Made by a program: the position numbers and the translations under genes. Of a DNA stretch of 64,000 bases, positions 16,832 to 25,682 are shown in pieces (position 1 is the stretch's first letter; the number at the start of each line of letters is the position of its first letter). Origin of the DNA: Ruthenibacterium lactatiformans (GTDB lineage: Bacteria > Bacillota > Clostridia > Oscillospirales > Ruminococcaceae); contig NZ_JXXK01000013.1 in the NCBI RefSeq assembly GCF_000949455.1, forward strand, positions 1 through 64,000, read 5' to 3'. The notes under the pieces are model-generated. The model was not told where the DNA came from. It did no database searches and saw nothing but the letters and a program-made list of their open reading frames with translations.

Positions 16832-16901
16832 CGGGCTGCTGTATTGCGGCCCGCTTTTCCGGCCCGCGCCCGGGCCAATCGGTTTTAATGAGGAGAGGAA
16901 A

Positions 16902-17987
16902 ATGGGAGAAACAATTCTGGAACTGCAAAACATCGCAAAGCATTTCGGTGATACCGACGTGCTGAACGGTATCAGCATCTCAATCGGCAAAGGCGAATTC
17001 ATCACGCTGCTCGGCCCTTCGGGCTGCGGCAAAACCACGACGCTGCGCATCATTGCCGGGCTGGAAACGCCCGACGAGGGCCGCGTCATTCTGAACGGGC
17101 AGGACGTGACGGACTCCGAACCCAACAAACGCGACGTGAACACCGTGTTCCAGAATTACGCCCTGTTCCCGCACATGACAGTGGCCGCGAACATCGGCTA
17201 CAGTCTGAAGCTGAAAAAACGTCCCAAGGACGAGATAAAAAAAGCCGTGGACGACGCGCTGGCCCTTGTGCAGCTCTCCGGCTACGGCAAGCGCATGCCT
17301 GCGGAGCTTTCCGGCGGGCAGCGTCAGCGTGTCGCCATTGCCCGCGCCGTGGTGAACCGTCCCAGCGTGCTGCTGCTGGACGAACCCCTCGGCGCGCTGG
17401 ACCTGCAGCTGCGCCGCCAAATGCAGCTGGAGCTGAAGGCTTTGCAAAAACAACTGGGCATCACGTTCATCTACATCACCCACGATCAGGAGGAAGCCCT
17501 TAATATGTCGGACCGCATCGCCGTGATGAAAGACGGCCGGTTCGAACAGCTCGGTACTCCGGCGGAGGTGTATGACAGCCCGCGCACCAGCTATGTGGCG
17601 CGCTTTGTGGGCACCGCCAATGTGCTGACGGGCACGGTTGAGGCTGTGGAGGACGACGTGCTGAAGGTAGCCTGCGCAGGCGGCTGCGCGGGCGCGCTGC
17701 GCCGCGGATATTCCTTTGCCCCCGGTGCGCCCATCACACTGGCCGTGCGCAGCGAGCACGTGGAATTCACAAAGGACCCCGCTGCCTGCGGTATCGCGGC
17801 CGTTATCCGGGAAAAGACGTTTGCCGGCGGCATGCTGCGCATCGCACTGGAGCTTTCCGACGGCACGACGCTCATCGCCAGCCGCCACGGCATTGATATG
17901 GATGTGCAGACGGGCGACGCGGTGCGCGTGACCTGGGCGCCGGCCAGCGCCGTGCCCGTGGACGTGGAGGCGGAAGAAGCGAAATGA
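16902..17987 (+). CDS. potA: Spermidine/putrescine ABC transporter ATP-binding protein
   Basis: The protein is 361 residues. Walker A is GPSGCGKTTTLRI, the signature is LSGGQRQRVAIARA, and Walker B is VLLLDEPLGALD. The switch His lies in YITHDQEEAL, and a C-terminal TOBE domain follows residue 240. This is the PotA/FbpC class. The ATG at 16902 has AGGAGAGG upstream; homology begins at that point. It powers the PotBC permease for uptake of spermidine, putrescine or a related cation. Its stop overlaps the potB start. Confidence 0.9.
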   Translation: MGETILELQNIAKHFGDTDVLNGISISIGKGEFITLLGPSGCGKTTTLRIIAGLETPDEGRVILNGQDVTDSEPNKRDVNTVFQNYALFPHMTVAANIGYSLKLKKRPKDEIKKAVDDALALVQLSGYGKRMPAELSGGQRQRVAIARAVVNRPSVLLLDEPLGALDLQLRRQMQLELKALQKQLGITFIYITHDQEEALNMSDRIAVMKDGRFEQLGTPAEVYDSPRTSYVARFVGTANVLTGTVEAVEDDVLKVACAGGCAGALRRGYSFAPGAPITLAVRSEHVEFTKDPAACGIAAVIREKTFAGGMLRIALELSDGTTLIASRHGIDMDVQTGDAVRVTWAPASAVPVDVEAEEAK

Positions 17988-18864
17988 AAGCAGCCTCCAC
18001 CCCTTTTAAAAAGAAAAAAAGCAGAGCGGCGTCTGGCTGACGCTGCTGCCGCTCTACCTGTTCACGCTGGTGTTCGTGGCCGGGCCTCTGGTGTATATGT
18101 TCGTACTCAGCTTCCAGACGCGCGCCGAGGTATGGGGTGTGGTGAACCAGTTCACACTGGACAACTACAAAAATATTTTTCAGCCCGTGTACCTGAACAC
18201 CTTTGTGGAGTCCTTCAAGCTGGCGCTCACCAGCACGCTGCTCATCTGCGCCATCGGCTATCCTTTCGGCTATTTTATGGCAAAGCTGCCCGCGCAGTGG
18301 AAAAAGCGCGTGATGCTGCTGCTCATGATCCCGTTCTGGACCAGCTCGCTCATCCGGCTGTACGGATGGATCATCATTTTCCGTGCAAACGGTACGCTGG
18401 ATAAGCTGCTGATGGGCCTGGGCCTTACCGACGGCCCGCTCAAGCTGCTGTACACCTACCCCGCCGTGGTGGTGGGCATGGTATACGCGCTGCTTCAGTT
18501 CATGATCCTGGCCGTTTACTCCAGCGCGGAAAAAATGGACTGGAGCCTTGTGGAGGCCGCGCGGGACCTGGGCGCTACGCCGCTGAAGGCCTTTCTTACC
18601 GTCACGCTCAAGCTGACGCTGCCGGGCCTGCTCTCGGGTGTTATCCTTACGTTCATCCCCTCCATGGGCCTGTTCTTCATCGCCGACATCCTGGGCGGCA
18701 ACAAGGTGGTGCTGGTGGGCAGCCTCATTCAGGACCAGCTTATGAAAGCACACAACTGGCCCTTTGCGGCCGCGCTGAGCGTGGTGCTGATGATCCTGAC
18801 CAGCCTGATGATCTCGCTGTACAAGCGTGTGACACACACCACGGAACTGGAGGGCATCTTATGA
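17984..18864 (+). CDS. potB: Spermidine/putrescine ABC transporter permease (apparent -1 frameshift near the start)
   Basis: From VWLTLLPLYLFTLVFVAGP onward the frame encodes a complete PotB permease with about six membrane helices and the inner-membrane EAA loop (EAARDLGATPLKAFLTVTLKLTLPG). The natural start is the ATG at 17984 that overlaps the potA stop (ATGA), reading MKAASTPFKKKK. That frame is lost in a run of seven A at 18014-18020; eight A would join it seamlessly to the permease frame. The first in-frame GTG downstream (18070) would cut off part of the first helix. The cause is either a sequencing/assembly slip, transcriptional slippage or a recent mutation. The end overlaps potC. 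Confidence 0.75.
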
Positions 18865-19703
18865 AAAACCGTACAAAACTGCCCAACATCTATATCGGCG
18901 TTGTCACGGCCGTTCTGTATCTGCCCATCGTGCTCGTTATCATCTATTCGTTCAACGAAAGCAAGATCAGCTCGGTGTGGGGCGGCTTTTCTCTCAAATG
19001 GTACGAAACGCTGTTCAGGGACGCCGCCATGTTCGAGGCGCTGGGCAACAGCATCGTTCTGGCGCTGTGCGCCAGCCTCGGCGCGGCGGTCATCGGCACG
19101 CTGGGTGCTTACGGCTTCACCAAGGTGCAGCTTCGCACCAAAAGTGCCGTGGAATATGTGTCCATGCTTCCCATCATGATCCCCGAGATCATCCTGGGCA
19201 TGGTGTTCATGACGTTCTTCGCGCTCATCGGCCTGCCCTTCGGCATGACGACGCTCATCCTCGCCCATACTGCCTTTTGCGTCCCTTATGTCTATATGCT
19301 GGTGAAAGCGCGCCTGGTGGGCATGGACAAAAGCCTGGCGGAAGCTGCGCGGGACCTGGGCGCGGGCGAGGTGCGCGTGTTCTTCGATATCACGCTGCCC
19401 CTGCTGGTGCCTGCCATTCTGTCCGGCATGCTGCTCAGCTTCGCCATGAGCCTGGACGACGTCATCATCAGTATCTTCGTCACGGGCGTCAACGTAAACA
19501 CGCTGCCCATCAAGGTTTATACGCAAATCAAAACCGGCGTCACACCGGAGATCAACGCCCTGTGCACATTGATGCTGGGCGCCACCATCATTCTGGTTGT
19601 TCTCTCGAATGTCCTGGGTAAAGTGGGAAAGCCCCGGACCGGGAAGCAGCATAAAGAGACCGCGGAGCGTTCCGCGGCTCCCGTCCCGGCGCAGCCGCAG
19701 TGA
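18861..19703 (+). CDS. potC: Spermidine/putrescine ABC transporter permease
   Basis: The protein is 280 residues with six predicted membrane helices and the EAA loop EAARDLGAGEVRVFFDITLPLLVPAI, typical of PotC. The ATG overlaps the potB stop by four bases. It forms the membrane channel with PotB. The C-terminal tail is charged and rich in Lys, Glu and Pro, probably unstructured. Confidence 0.9.
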   Translation: MKNRTKLPNIYIGVVTAVLYLPIVLVIIYSFNESKISSVWGGFSLKWYETLFRDAAMFEALGNSIVLALCASLGAAVIGTLGAYGFTKVQLRTKSAVEYVSMLPIMIPEIILGMVFMTFFALIGLPFGMTTLILAHTAFCVPYVYMLVKARLVGMDKSLAEAARDLGAGEVRVFFDITLPLLVPAILSGMLLSFAMSLDDVIISIFVTGVNVNTLPIKVYTQIKTGVTPEINALCTLMLGATIILVVLSNVLGKVGKPRTGKQHKETAERSAAPVPAQPQ

Positions 19704-19743
19704 TTCTGCAGCCGCCGCAGCAACACCATAAGGAGGAAAACCA

Positions 19744-20856
19744 ATGAAAAAATTCTTTGCACTGGCACTCTCTCTGGCGCTGGCGCTCACCGCGTTCGCG
19801 GGCTGTTCCAGCACGTCCGCTTCCGCTTCCACGCCGTCCGCGGCTTCCGGCAGCACGGCCGGCTCCGCAGGCACGGCCGCTTCCGGCGAGCTGAACCTGT
19901 ACACCTGGGAGGGCATGTTCCCCCAGGAGGTGCTGGACGCCTTTACCGCCGAGACCGGCATCAAGGTGAACTATTCCAGCTTCGATACCGACGAGACCAT
20001 GCTGGCAAAGCTGGAGACCGCCAAGGGAGGCGACTATGACGTCGTCATCGCCGACGACTACATCATTGAAACGGCCATCGCCGAGGGCCTGGTGATGGAG
20101 CTGGACAAAAGCAAGATCGCCAACATCGGCAACGTGAACCCCGTATACCAGGGCCAGTTCTTTGACCCGGAGGACGCCTACACCGTTCCCTACGGCGCGG
20201 GCGTGCAGACCATCGTCTACAACCCCGATCTGGTGGATATTGAGATCAACGGCTACGAGGACCTGTGGGACGCCGCGCTGGAAAGCAGCCTGGGCATCAC
20301 CAGCAACTTCCGCGTGATGAACGGCATGGCGCTGAAGATCGCGGGTGAAAGCTACAACACCGAGGACGTGGCCGCCATCGAGGCCGCGGGCGCAAAGCTG
20401 CTTGAGCTGGCCCCCAACATCCGCCTCATCAAGGACGACAACCTGCAGGATGACCTGATCTCCGGCGAGATCAGCGCCGGCGTCATGTACACCAGCCAGG
20501 TGACCATGGCCTGCCTCGCCAATCCCGACCTGAAGGTCGTTTACCCCTCCGAGGGCATCGGCTTCGGCATCATGGCCCAGTTCGTTCCCGTAAACGCCCC
20601 CAACCCCGACGCCGCCCACGCGTTCATCGATTATATCCTGCGGCCGGAGGTCTCCAAGCAGTGCTTTGAGTATATCGGCTATTACTGCACCAACCAGGCT
20701 GCGGACGCGCTCATCGAGGACGCGTACCAGTCCTTCCTGACGCTGCCCGAGGATTTCAGCGCTGACAACATGGAAATGATCCAGAATATTTCCGCCGAAG
20801 CCATGGAAGCCCACACCAAAGTGTGGACAGAGTTCCGCACGGCCTGCGGCCAATGA
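19744..20856 (+). CDS. potD: Spermidine/putrescine-type substrate-binding lipoprotein
   Basis: The protein is 370 residues. A lipoprotein signal ends in LTAFAGC with Cys21 as the lipid-attachment site. A Ser/Ala/Thr-rich linker of about 25 residues and a PotD-type solute-binding fold follow (ELNLYTWEGMFPQEVL, FDTDETMLAKLE, DVVIADDYI, VPYGAGVQTIVYN, GVMYTSQ). It would be anchored outside the membrane and deliver substrate to PotBC. Because hydrolases follow in the same direction, the true ligand could be an acylated polyamine or related amine. Confidence 0.88.
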   Translation: MKKFFALALSLALALTAFAGCSSTSASASTPSAASGSTAGSAGTAASGELNLYTWEGMFPQEVLDAFTAETGIKVNYSSFDTDETMLAKLETAKGGDYDVVIADDYIIETAIAEGLVMELDKSKIANIGNVNPVYQGQFFDPEDAYTVPYGAGVQTIVYNPDLVDIEINGYEDLWDAALESSLGITSNFRVMNGMALKIAGESYNTEDVAAIEAAGAKLLELAPNIRLIKDDNLQDDLISGEISAGVMYTSQVTMACLANPDLKVVYPSEGIGFGIMAQFVPVNAPNPDAAHAFIDYILRPEVSKQCFEYIGYYCTNQAADALIEDAYQSFLTLPEDFSADNMEMIQNISAEAMEAHTKVWTEFRTACGQ

Positions 20857-20908
20857 AGCGCGTCTGAATATCCCCGGCCCGTGCGCCGGATAAAAAAACT
20901 CCGGGAAA

Positions 20909-20931
20909 TGGGGGCCGTCTTTTGACGGCCC
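20909..20931 (+). other. Hairpin between potD and the M20 gene
   Basis: A stem GGGGCCGTC / GACGGCCC with a TTTT loop, bracketed by CGGGAA and TTCCCG, lies in the 104-base gap. No long T run follows, so it is more likely an mRNA processing or partial attenuation signal than a full terminator. The genes after it may thus be in one operon with potABCD at a lower level. Confidence 0.4.
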
Positions 20932-20960
20932 TTGTTCCCGTATTGGGGAGGTTCAAAACC

Positions 20961-22262
20961 ATGGATGCTGTTGAACAGAAGATCCTTGCCGCCGTTGACG
21001 CCCAGCGTGAAACGCTGCTTGCCTTTGCACAGGATATCGGCGCGCACGCCGAGCCGGGCTTTTTTGAAACACGCACCGCCGCCCGTGTGGCCGAACTGCT
21101 GCGCGGCTGCGGGCTTTCGCCGCAAACCGGTCTGGCCCGCACAGGCGTAAAGGCCGTTTTGCAGGGGGGCACGCCCGGCCCCTGCGCGGCCGTCATCGGC
21201 GAGCTGGACGGCATTCTTTGCCCCGCGCACCCCGCCGCAAATCCCGAAAACGGCGTTGCCCATGCCTGCGGGCACAATGCGCAGCTCACCGCGCTGGTGG
21301 GCGCCGCGCTGGCGCTGAGCGCGCCCGGGGTGGCCGAGGCGCTTTCGGGCAGCGTGGCGTTTTTTGCCGTTCCCGCCGAGGAATATGTCCCCATCGGCAC
21401 GCGGCAGGCGCTGCAAAAGCAGGGCGTGGAATTCTGCTGCGGCAAATCCGAACTGCTGCGCACGGGCGGCTTCGACGGCGTGGACCTTGCGCTGACCACG
21501 CATGTACATATGATTCCCTGCGAAAGCGACCTCCTTTTGGGCAACGTGGCCTGCAACGGCTTCACCAGCAAAACGGTCGTCTTTCACGGCAAGGCCGCCC
21601 ACGCGGCCACTGCGCCCCACGCGGGCGTAAACGCCCTCAACGCGGCCGCGCTGGCGCTGAACGCCGTGGGGCTTCTGCGGGAGACCTTCCGCGAATGCGA
21701 CACGGTGCGCATCCACACCAACATCCGCGAGGGCGGCGCGGCGCTGAATGTGGTGCCGGAGACCGTGGTAATGGAGGCCATGGTGCGGGCCGCCACACTG
21801 GAGGCGCTGGACGACGCGGCCCGAAAATTCGACCGGGCCTGCACCCACGCGGCCGAGGCTCTGGGCGCGCACGCCGAGATTCTGACCTATCAGGGCTACA
21901 TGCCTGTGCGCCCGGCCCCGGCGGACCCCGCTTTGCTGGCGGCGGCCGCCGCGCTGCCCGGGCTTTCGGCCCAATGCGCCGAGCCGGGTATGCAGAACAT
22001 TGCCAGCACCGACGTAGGCGACCTCTCCCAGGTGATACCCGTGGTGAACTTTACCCACGGCGGTACGGCGGGCGCGCTCCACAGCGCGGACTTTGCCGTC
22101 ACGGACGTGGACAAGGCCTATATCGCTCCCGCCAAGATGATGGCTCTGACGGCCTATCATCTGCTGAAGGACGGCGCGGTGCTGGCGCGCCGGACAATGG
22201 ACGGATTCACCCCCGTGTTCACACGGGAAAGCTATATCGAAACAGTAAGGAGGCAGGGCTGA
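20961..22262 (+). CDS. M20 family amidohydrolase/peptidase
   Basis: The protein is 433 residues of the M20D amidohydrolase type. The metal site is recognisable: HACGHN, then PAEEYVP with the catalytic Glu pair, THVHM, and the dimerisation domain with GKAAHAATAPHAGVNALNAA. In most relatives the first motif is CGHDxH; here it reads CGHNAQ, so one usual metal ligand is changed. This resembles the AbgB-like branch (CGHN). The ATG at 20961 has GGGGAGG upstream. It should cleave an N-acyl or N-carbamoyl amide bond in the cytosol. Its stop overlaps the NifH-like start by one base, so the two are translationally coupled. Confidence 0.85.
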   Translation: MDAVEQKILAAVDAQRETLLAFAQDIGAHAEPGFFETRTAARVAELLRGCGLSPQTGLARTGVKAVLQGGTPGPCAAVIGELDGILCPAHPAANPENGVAHACGHNAQLTALVGAALALSAPGVAEALSGSVAFFAVPAEEYVPIGTRQALQKQGVEFCCGKSELLRTGGFDGVDLALTTHVHMIPCESDLLLGNVACNGFTSKTVVFHGKAAHAATAPHAGVNALNAAALALNAVGLLRETFRECDTVRIHTNIREGGAALNVVPETVVMEAMVRAATLEALDDAARKFDRACTHAAEALGAHAEILTYQGYMPVRPAPADPALLAAAAALPGLSAQCAEPGMQNIASTDVGDLSQVIPVVNFTHGGTAGALHSADFAVTDVDKAYIAPAKMMALTAYHLLKDGAVLARRTMDGFTPVFTRESYIETVRRQG

Positions 22263-23125
22263 TGGCACAGCGCATCTGCTTTTTGGGACGCGGCGGCAGC
22301 GGAAAAAGCACCGTCGCGCAGAACCTGGGCCACGCGCTGGCCCTCAAAGGGTACCACGTGCTGCTGGTGGGCAACGACATCAGCCTTTCCTCCACGGTGC
22401 TGCTGCGCGGAGAAGCGGATATCTCCCCCGCGCTGGAGGATTACCGGGAACACTACGAGATCGACCTGAACGACTACGTCATCCCCACGCCCAGCGGCGT
22501 ATACTGCCTGGAGCTGGGCAGCATCGACCCCGGCGTGGGATGCCTGGCCCGCGGCGTCACGCTCATTGATGAGATGCTGGATACTCAGGGCGTCTCCAAT
22601 TCCCTGCAGCTCGACTTCATCCTCTATGATATCTCCGGGGAAACGCCCTGCACGGGCTACATCCTTCCCATCCGCGAGGGCGTGATGCAGCGGTGCATCA
22701 TTGTCACCAACGGAAGCTTTGCCTCCGTCACCACGGCCAACAGCATTTTGCAGGCCATCCTGCGCGCCGCGGGCGCGGACAACTTCCCCGTGCAGCTCAT
22801 CGTGAACAATGCCTCCTGTGAGGAGACGAAAGAGGAGCTTGCCAGCTATGCCCGGCGCGCCACCATCGAGATTCTGGCCAGTCTGGATTACTGCAAAGAG
22901 CTGGAATACAGCTCCCTTGCCGGCAAAACGGTGTTCGACACCGCGCCCGACAGCGCCTGCGCCGCACACCTGCGCGCCGTTGCGGACGATCTTCTGCTCT
23001 CCACCATCCCCACGAGCCTCACGCCTTTCCCCCGCCGGGAACTGGTCACCTGGCTGCGCTGCTGGCAGCGGCGCGAGCTCGCCCGCCGCCTTGCTTTGGC
23101 AGACACGGAGGCGTGCGATGGTTGA
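22262..23125 (+). CDS. NifH-like [4Fe-4S] P-loop ATPase (nitrogenase Fe-protein family), orphan
   Basis: The protein is 287 residues and aligns along its length with nitrogenase iron protein. The P-loop is GRGGSGKST (residues 9-17, NifH: GKGGIGKST; the signature lysine is Arg10 here). DPGVGCLARGV with Cys94 matches NifH GVGCAGRGV. LYDISGETPCTGYILPIRE with Asp123 and Cys130 matches NifH YDVLGDVVCGGFAMPIRE. Both cysteines that bridge the [4Fe-4S] cluster of the homodimer are therefore kept. An ADP-ribosylation-type Arg97 is also present. Known relatives (NifH, BchL, BchX, CfbC, MarH) feed electrons, with ATP hydrolysis, to a NifDK-like partner. No such partner is in the window. The gene is coupled to the M20 gene (one-base overlap) and to the following deacylase (eight-base overlap), so it must work with them or their substrate. 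Confidence 0.82.
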   Translation: MAQRICFLGRGGSGKSTVAQNLGHALALKGYHVLLVGNDISLSSTVLLRGEADISPALEDYREHYEIDLNDYVIPTPSGVYCLELGSIDPGVGCLARGVTLIDEMLDTQGVSNSLQLDFILYDISGETPCTGYILPIREGVMQRCIIVTNGSFASVTTANSILQAILRAAGADNFPVQLIVNNASCEETKEELASYARRATIEILASLDYCKELEYSSLAGKTVFDTAPDSACAAHLRAVADDLLLSTIPTSLTPFPRRELVTWLRCWQRRELARRLALADTEACDG

Positions 23126-24470
23126 CGTGGTATTCACGGGCGGGCGCGTGGTAGACGTGCGGACATGCACGTCCCGTATCGCAAACGTCGCCGTGGAACA
23201 CGGCAAGATCGTGGATATCTCCGCGCATGAGCTTCCTGCAAAACGCGTGGTGGACGCGGCGGGCCTTGTTGTGGCCCCGGGCTTTATCGATGTGCACGGC
23301 CATCTGGACGGCCATGCCTATGCGGGGCAACTCTCCGCCATGCAGGGCATTACCACCACTGTCGGCGGCAACTGCGGGCTTTCCCCGCTGGACCTGGAGG
23401 GCTGGTTCGCCGGACAGGCGCGCACAGGCTATGTGATCAACCAGGCGGAGCTGGTGGGCCACAGCTTTTCCATGCGCCGGGCCGTGGGCATCGAGGATGT
23501 GAATGCCCGGGCCAGCGCCGCCCAGACGGACGCGATGGTCCGCATTGCCGACAGGGCGCTGCGCGCGGGCGCGGCGGGCGTTTCCCTGGGGCTGGACTAC
23601 GCCCCGGGCAGCGGCCTGGCCGAGATAGACGCCATGGCCGCCATAGCGGCAGAATACGGGCGCTGCCTGCCCGTGCATACACGCCTGTTCACCCAAAACG
23701 ACCTTTATTCCCTGTACGAGATGCTGGCCGCGGCCAAGCGCAGCGGCGGGCGGCTGCTGCTGAGCCATTTCGTCTACCAGTACAGCGGCTTCGGCACGCT
23801 GCGCCCGGCGCTGGACGTTGTGGACGCCGCCCGCGCCAAGGGCATGGACGTATGGATGGACAGCGGCATGTATACCGACTGGGCCACCTATGCAGGCACC
23901 GCCACCTTTGACGAGCAGACCATCAAGGACAACTCCCTGCGCTTCGGCGATATGGTCGCCGCCACGGGCAAGTATACGGGCACGCGCCTGAACCGGGAGC
24001 TGTACGAGCTTCTGCGCCACAAATATCCGGACGAGTCCATCATCTGCTATTCCGGCGAGCCGTACGAGATCTACGAGGCGCTGCAAAAGCCCTATGCCAT
24101 GATGAGTACGGACGCGGGCGCTTACGCCCCCGGCGAGGGGCACCCGCAGATTGCGGGCAGCTATCCGCGTTTTCTGCGTAAGATGGTGCGGGAAAAGCGC
24201 CTGCTGGGGCTGGAGGAAGCCGTGTACAAATGCACGCTGCTGCCCGCCCAAACATACCACATTCCCGGCAAGGGCGTGCTGGAGCCGGGATATGACGCGG
24301 ACCTTGTGCTTTTTGACCGGGACGCCGTGCGCGACAACGCCAAAATGCCCGACAAGGGCGAGCCGGACGCCCCGCCCGACGGCATCCCCTATGTGATGGT
24401 GAACGGTGTGTTCGCCGTGGATGACGGCGTGTTCCAAAACACCCGCAGCGGCTGCGTCATCCGGTACTGA
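23118..24470 (+). CDS. D-aminoacylase-type amidohydrolase (N-acyl-D-amino-acid deacylase family)
   Basis: The protein is 450 residues of the Amidohydro_3 superfamily. The metal-binding strand is DVHGHLDGH. GGNCGLSP carries the Cys that bridges metals in D-aminoacylases, SHFVYQYSG holds a further His, and the late STDAGAY holds the catalytic Asp. The start lies inside the end of the NifH-like gene in another frame (GAGG is nearby), so translation is coupled. It would hydrolyse an N-acyl group from a D-amino acid or a similar cyclic or linear amide. Dihydropyrimidinase-like chemistry is the main alternative. It closes the run potABCD - M20 - NifH-like - deacylase. Confidence 0.83.
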   Translation: MVDVVFTGGRVVDVRTCTSRIANVAVEHGKIVDISAHELPAKRVVDAAGLVVAPGFIDVHGHLDGHAYAGQLSAMQGITTTVGGNCGLSPLDLEGWFAGQARTGYVINQAELVGHSFSMRRAVGIEDVNARASAAQTDAMVRIADRALRAGAAGVSLGLDYAPGSGLAEIDAMAAIAAEYGRCLPVHTRLFTQNDLYSLYEMLAAAKRSGGRLLLSHFVYQYSGFGTLRPALDVVDAARAKGMDVWMDSGMYTDWATYAGTATFDEQTIKDNSLRFGDMVAATGKYTGTRLNRELYELLRHKYPDESIICYSGEPYEIYEALQKPYAMMSTDAGAYAPGEGHPQIAGSYPRFLRKMVREKRLLGLEEAVYKCTLLPAQTYHIPGKGVLEPGYDADLVLFDRDAVRDNAKMPDKGEPDAPPDGIPYVMVNGVFAVDDGVFQNTRSGCVIRY

Positions 24471-24559
24471 GCGGACGCACTGTGGTATTCCGCTCTCTTT
24501 TCGCCATGCCGCCCTTTGCTGTTTCGGCTGTGGTAAATTTAGATTTGATAAAAGGTGCG

Positions 24560-25567
24560 ATGACGTTGAGTAAAAACAAGACAGCTACGGTTTTTGCAAT
24601 TTCGGCTGCGGCACTATATGCAATTAATGTGCCATTATCAAAACTTTTACTGATAAATGTGTCGCCCAGAATGCTCGCAGGATTTTTATATTTAGGAGCA
24701 GGTGTTGGTATTGGTGTACTTCTTGGAATAAGGAAAACACAGAACAGGCTGGCTGACGAACAATGGCTGGATAAAAAAGATTTGCCTTATACGATTGCAA
24801 TGATTGGTCTCGACATAGCAGCACCTATATTCTTAATGCTTGGCATTGCTAATACAAATTCCGCTAATGTTTCGCTGATTAATAATTTTGAAATTGTTGC
24901 AACTTCTGTGATTGCTCTTGTAATTTTTAAAGAAAAAATTTCCAGGAGGTTATGGGCCGCAATTATCCTTGTAATGCTATCCAGTGCAATTCTTGGTTTT
25001 GAGGGAACAGAGGCATTTGTATTTAACAAGGGTTCATTGTTTGTATTGTGCGCTTGTATATGCTGGGGCGTGGAGAATAATTGCACAAGGAGTATAAGTG
25101 ATAAGAGTTCAGAAGAAATCGTTTTGGTGAAAGGAATTTTCTCTGGTATCGGTAGTATCCTTATTGCATTTATTGTTGGGGAAAAACCGCCTGAAATCAC
25201 CTATATGCTTGCCGCTATGTTACTTGGTTTCGTTTCCTATGGCTTGAGCATTAACTTTTACATTATGGCACAAAAAAATTTAGGTGCCGCAAAAACAAGT
25301 GCCTTTTATTCTGTTGCACCATTTTTAGGAGTTGGATTTAGTTTTATTATTTTAGGCGAAAGACCGACATTTCAATTTTACATTGCTCTTGGAATTATGA
25401 TAATCAGTACATTGCTTATGATAAAGGATACGCTTGGCAATGAAAAATTATATAATGGTTACGTCCATATCCATCAACATAAACATGGGCGCATAGTACA
25501 CACACACGAGCATAGACATTTTGTATATAATCCTATGCACATACATAATCATTCACATGCAGGCTAA
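24560..25567 (+). CDS. EamA/DMT family transporter with His-rich tail, low GC
   Basis: The protein is 335 residues with about ten membrane helices in two EamA repeats (first around residues 8-140, second 150-290). The last 35 residues are packed with His in HxH pairs (HIHQHKH, HTHEHRH, HIHNHSH), which suggests metal binding in the cytoplasm or a metal-responsive tail. The ATG at 24560 is preceded by AAAGGTG. The gene is strikingly A/T-rich, with codons such as TTA, ATA and AAA that its neighbours avoid, so it was probably acquired from a lower-GC Firmicute. The substrate is unknown. Confidence 0.85.
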   Translation: MTLSKNKTATVFAISAAALYAINVPLSKLLLINVSPRMLAGFLYLGAGVGIGVLLGIRKTQNRLADEQWLDKKDLPYTIAMIGLDIAAPIFLMLGIANTNSANVSLINNFEIVATSVIALVIFKEKISRRLWAAIILVMLSSAILGFEGTEAFVFNKGSLFVLCACICWGVENNCTRSISDKSSEEIVLVKGIFSGIGSILIAFIVGEKPPEITYMLAAMLLGFVSYGLSINFYIMAQKNLGAAKTSAFYSVAPFLGVGFSFIILGERPTFQFYIALGIMIISTLLMIKDTLGNEKLYNGYVHIHQHKHGRIVHTHEHRHFVYNPMHIHNHSHAG

Positions 25568-25611
25568 TAGACAAATTCAAAATTATCAGGCATTCGTTCT
25601 TTTCAAAAAAC

Positions 25612-25660
25612 GCAAAACAGCGCGGGCGTCCGGCCTTATCCGCCGGACGCCCGCGTTTTT
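25612..25660. terminator. Bidirectional terminator between convergent genes
   Basis: A 14-base GC stem (CGCGGGCGTCCGGC and its complement) with a six-base loop is followed by TTTTT on the plus strand. It lies between the DMT transporter and the convergent amylase gene. Confidence 0.8.
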
Positions 25661-25682
25661 CTCCGCCATTTTCCTCGTCCGT

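Noticed and set aside
18070..18864. potB starting at GTG 18070
   Set aside because: This would delete part of the first membrane helix and has no ribosome site; a frameshift in the A7 run explains the data better.
22262..23125. Interpretation as a ParA/MinD/Mrp-type ATPase
   Set aside because: The paired cysteines in GVGC and in the switch II region and the surrounding motifs fit NifH-type proteins much better.
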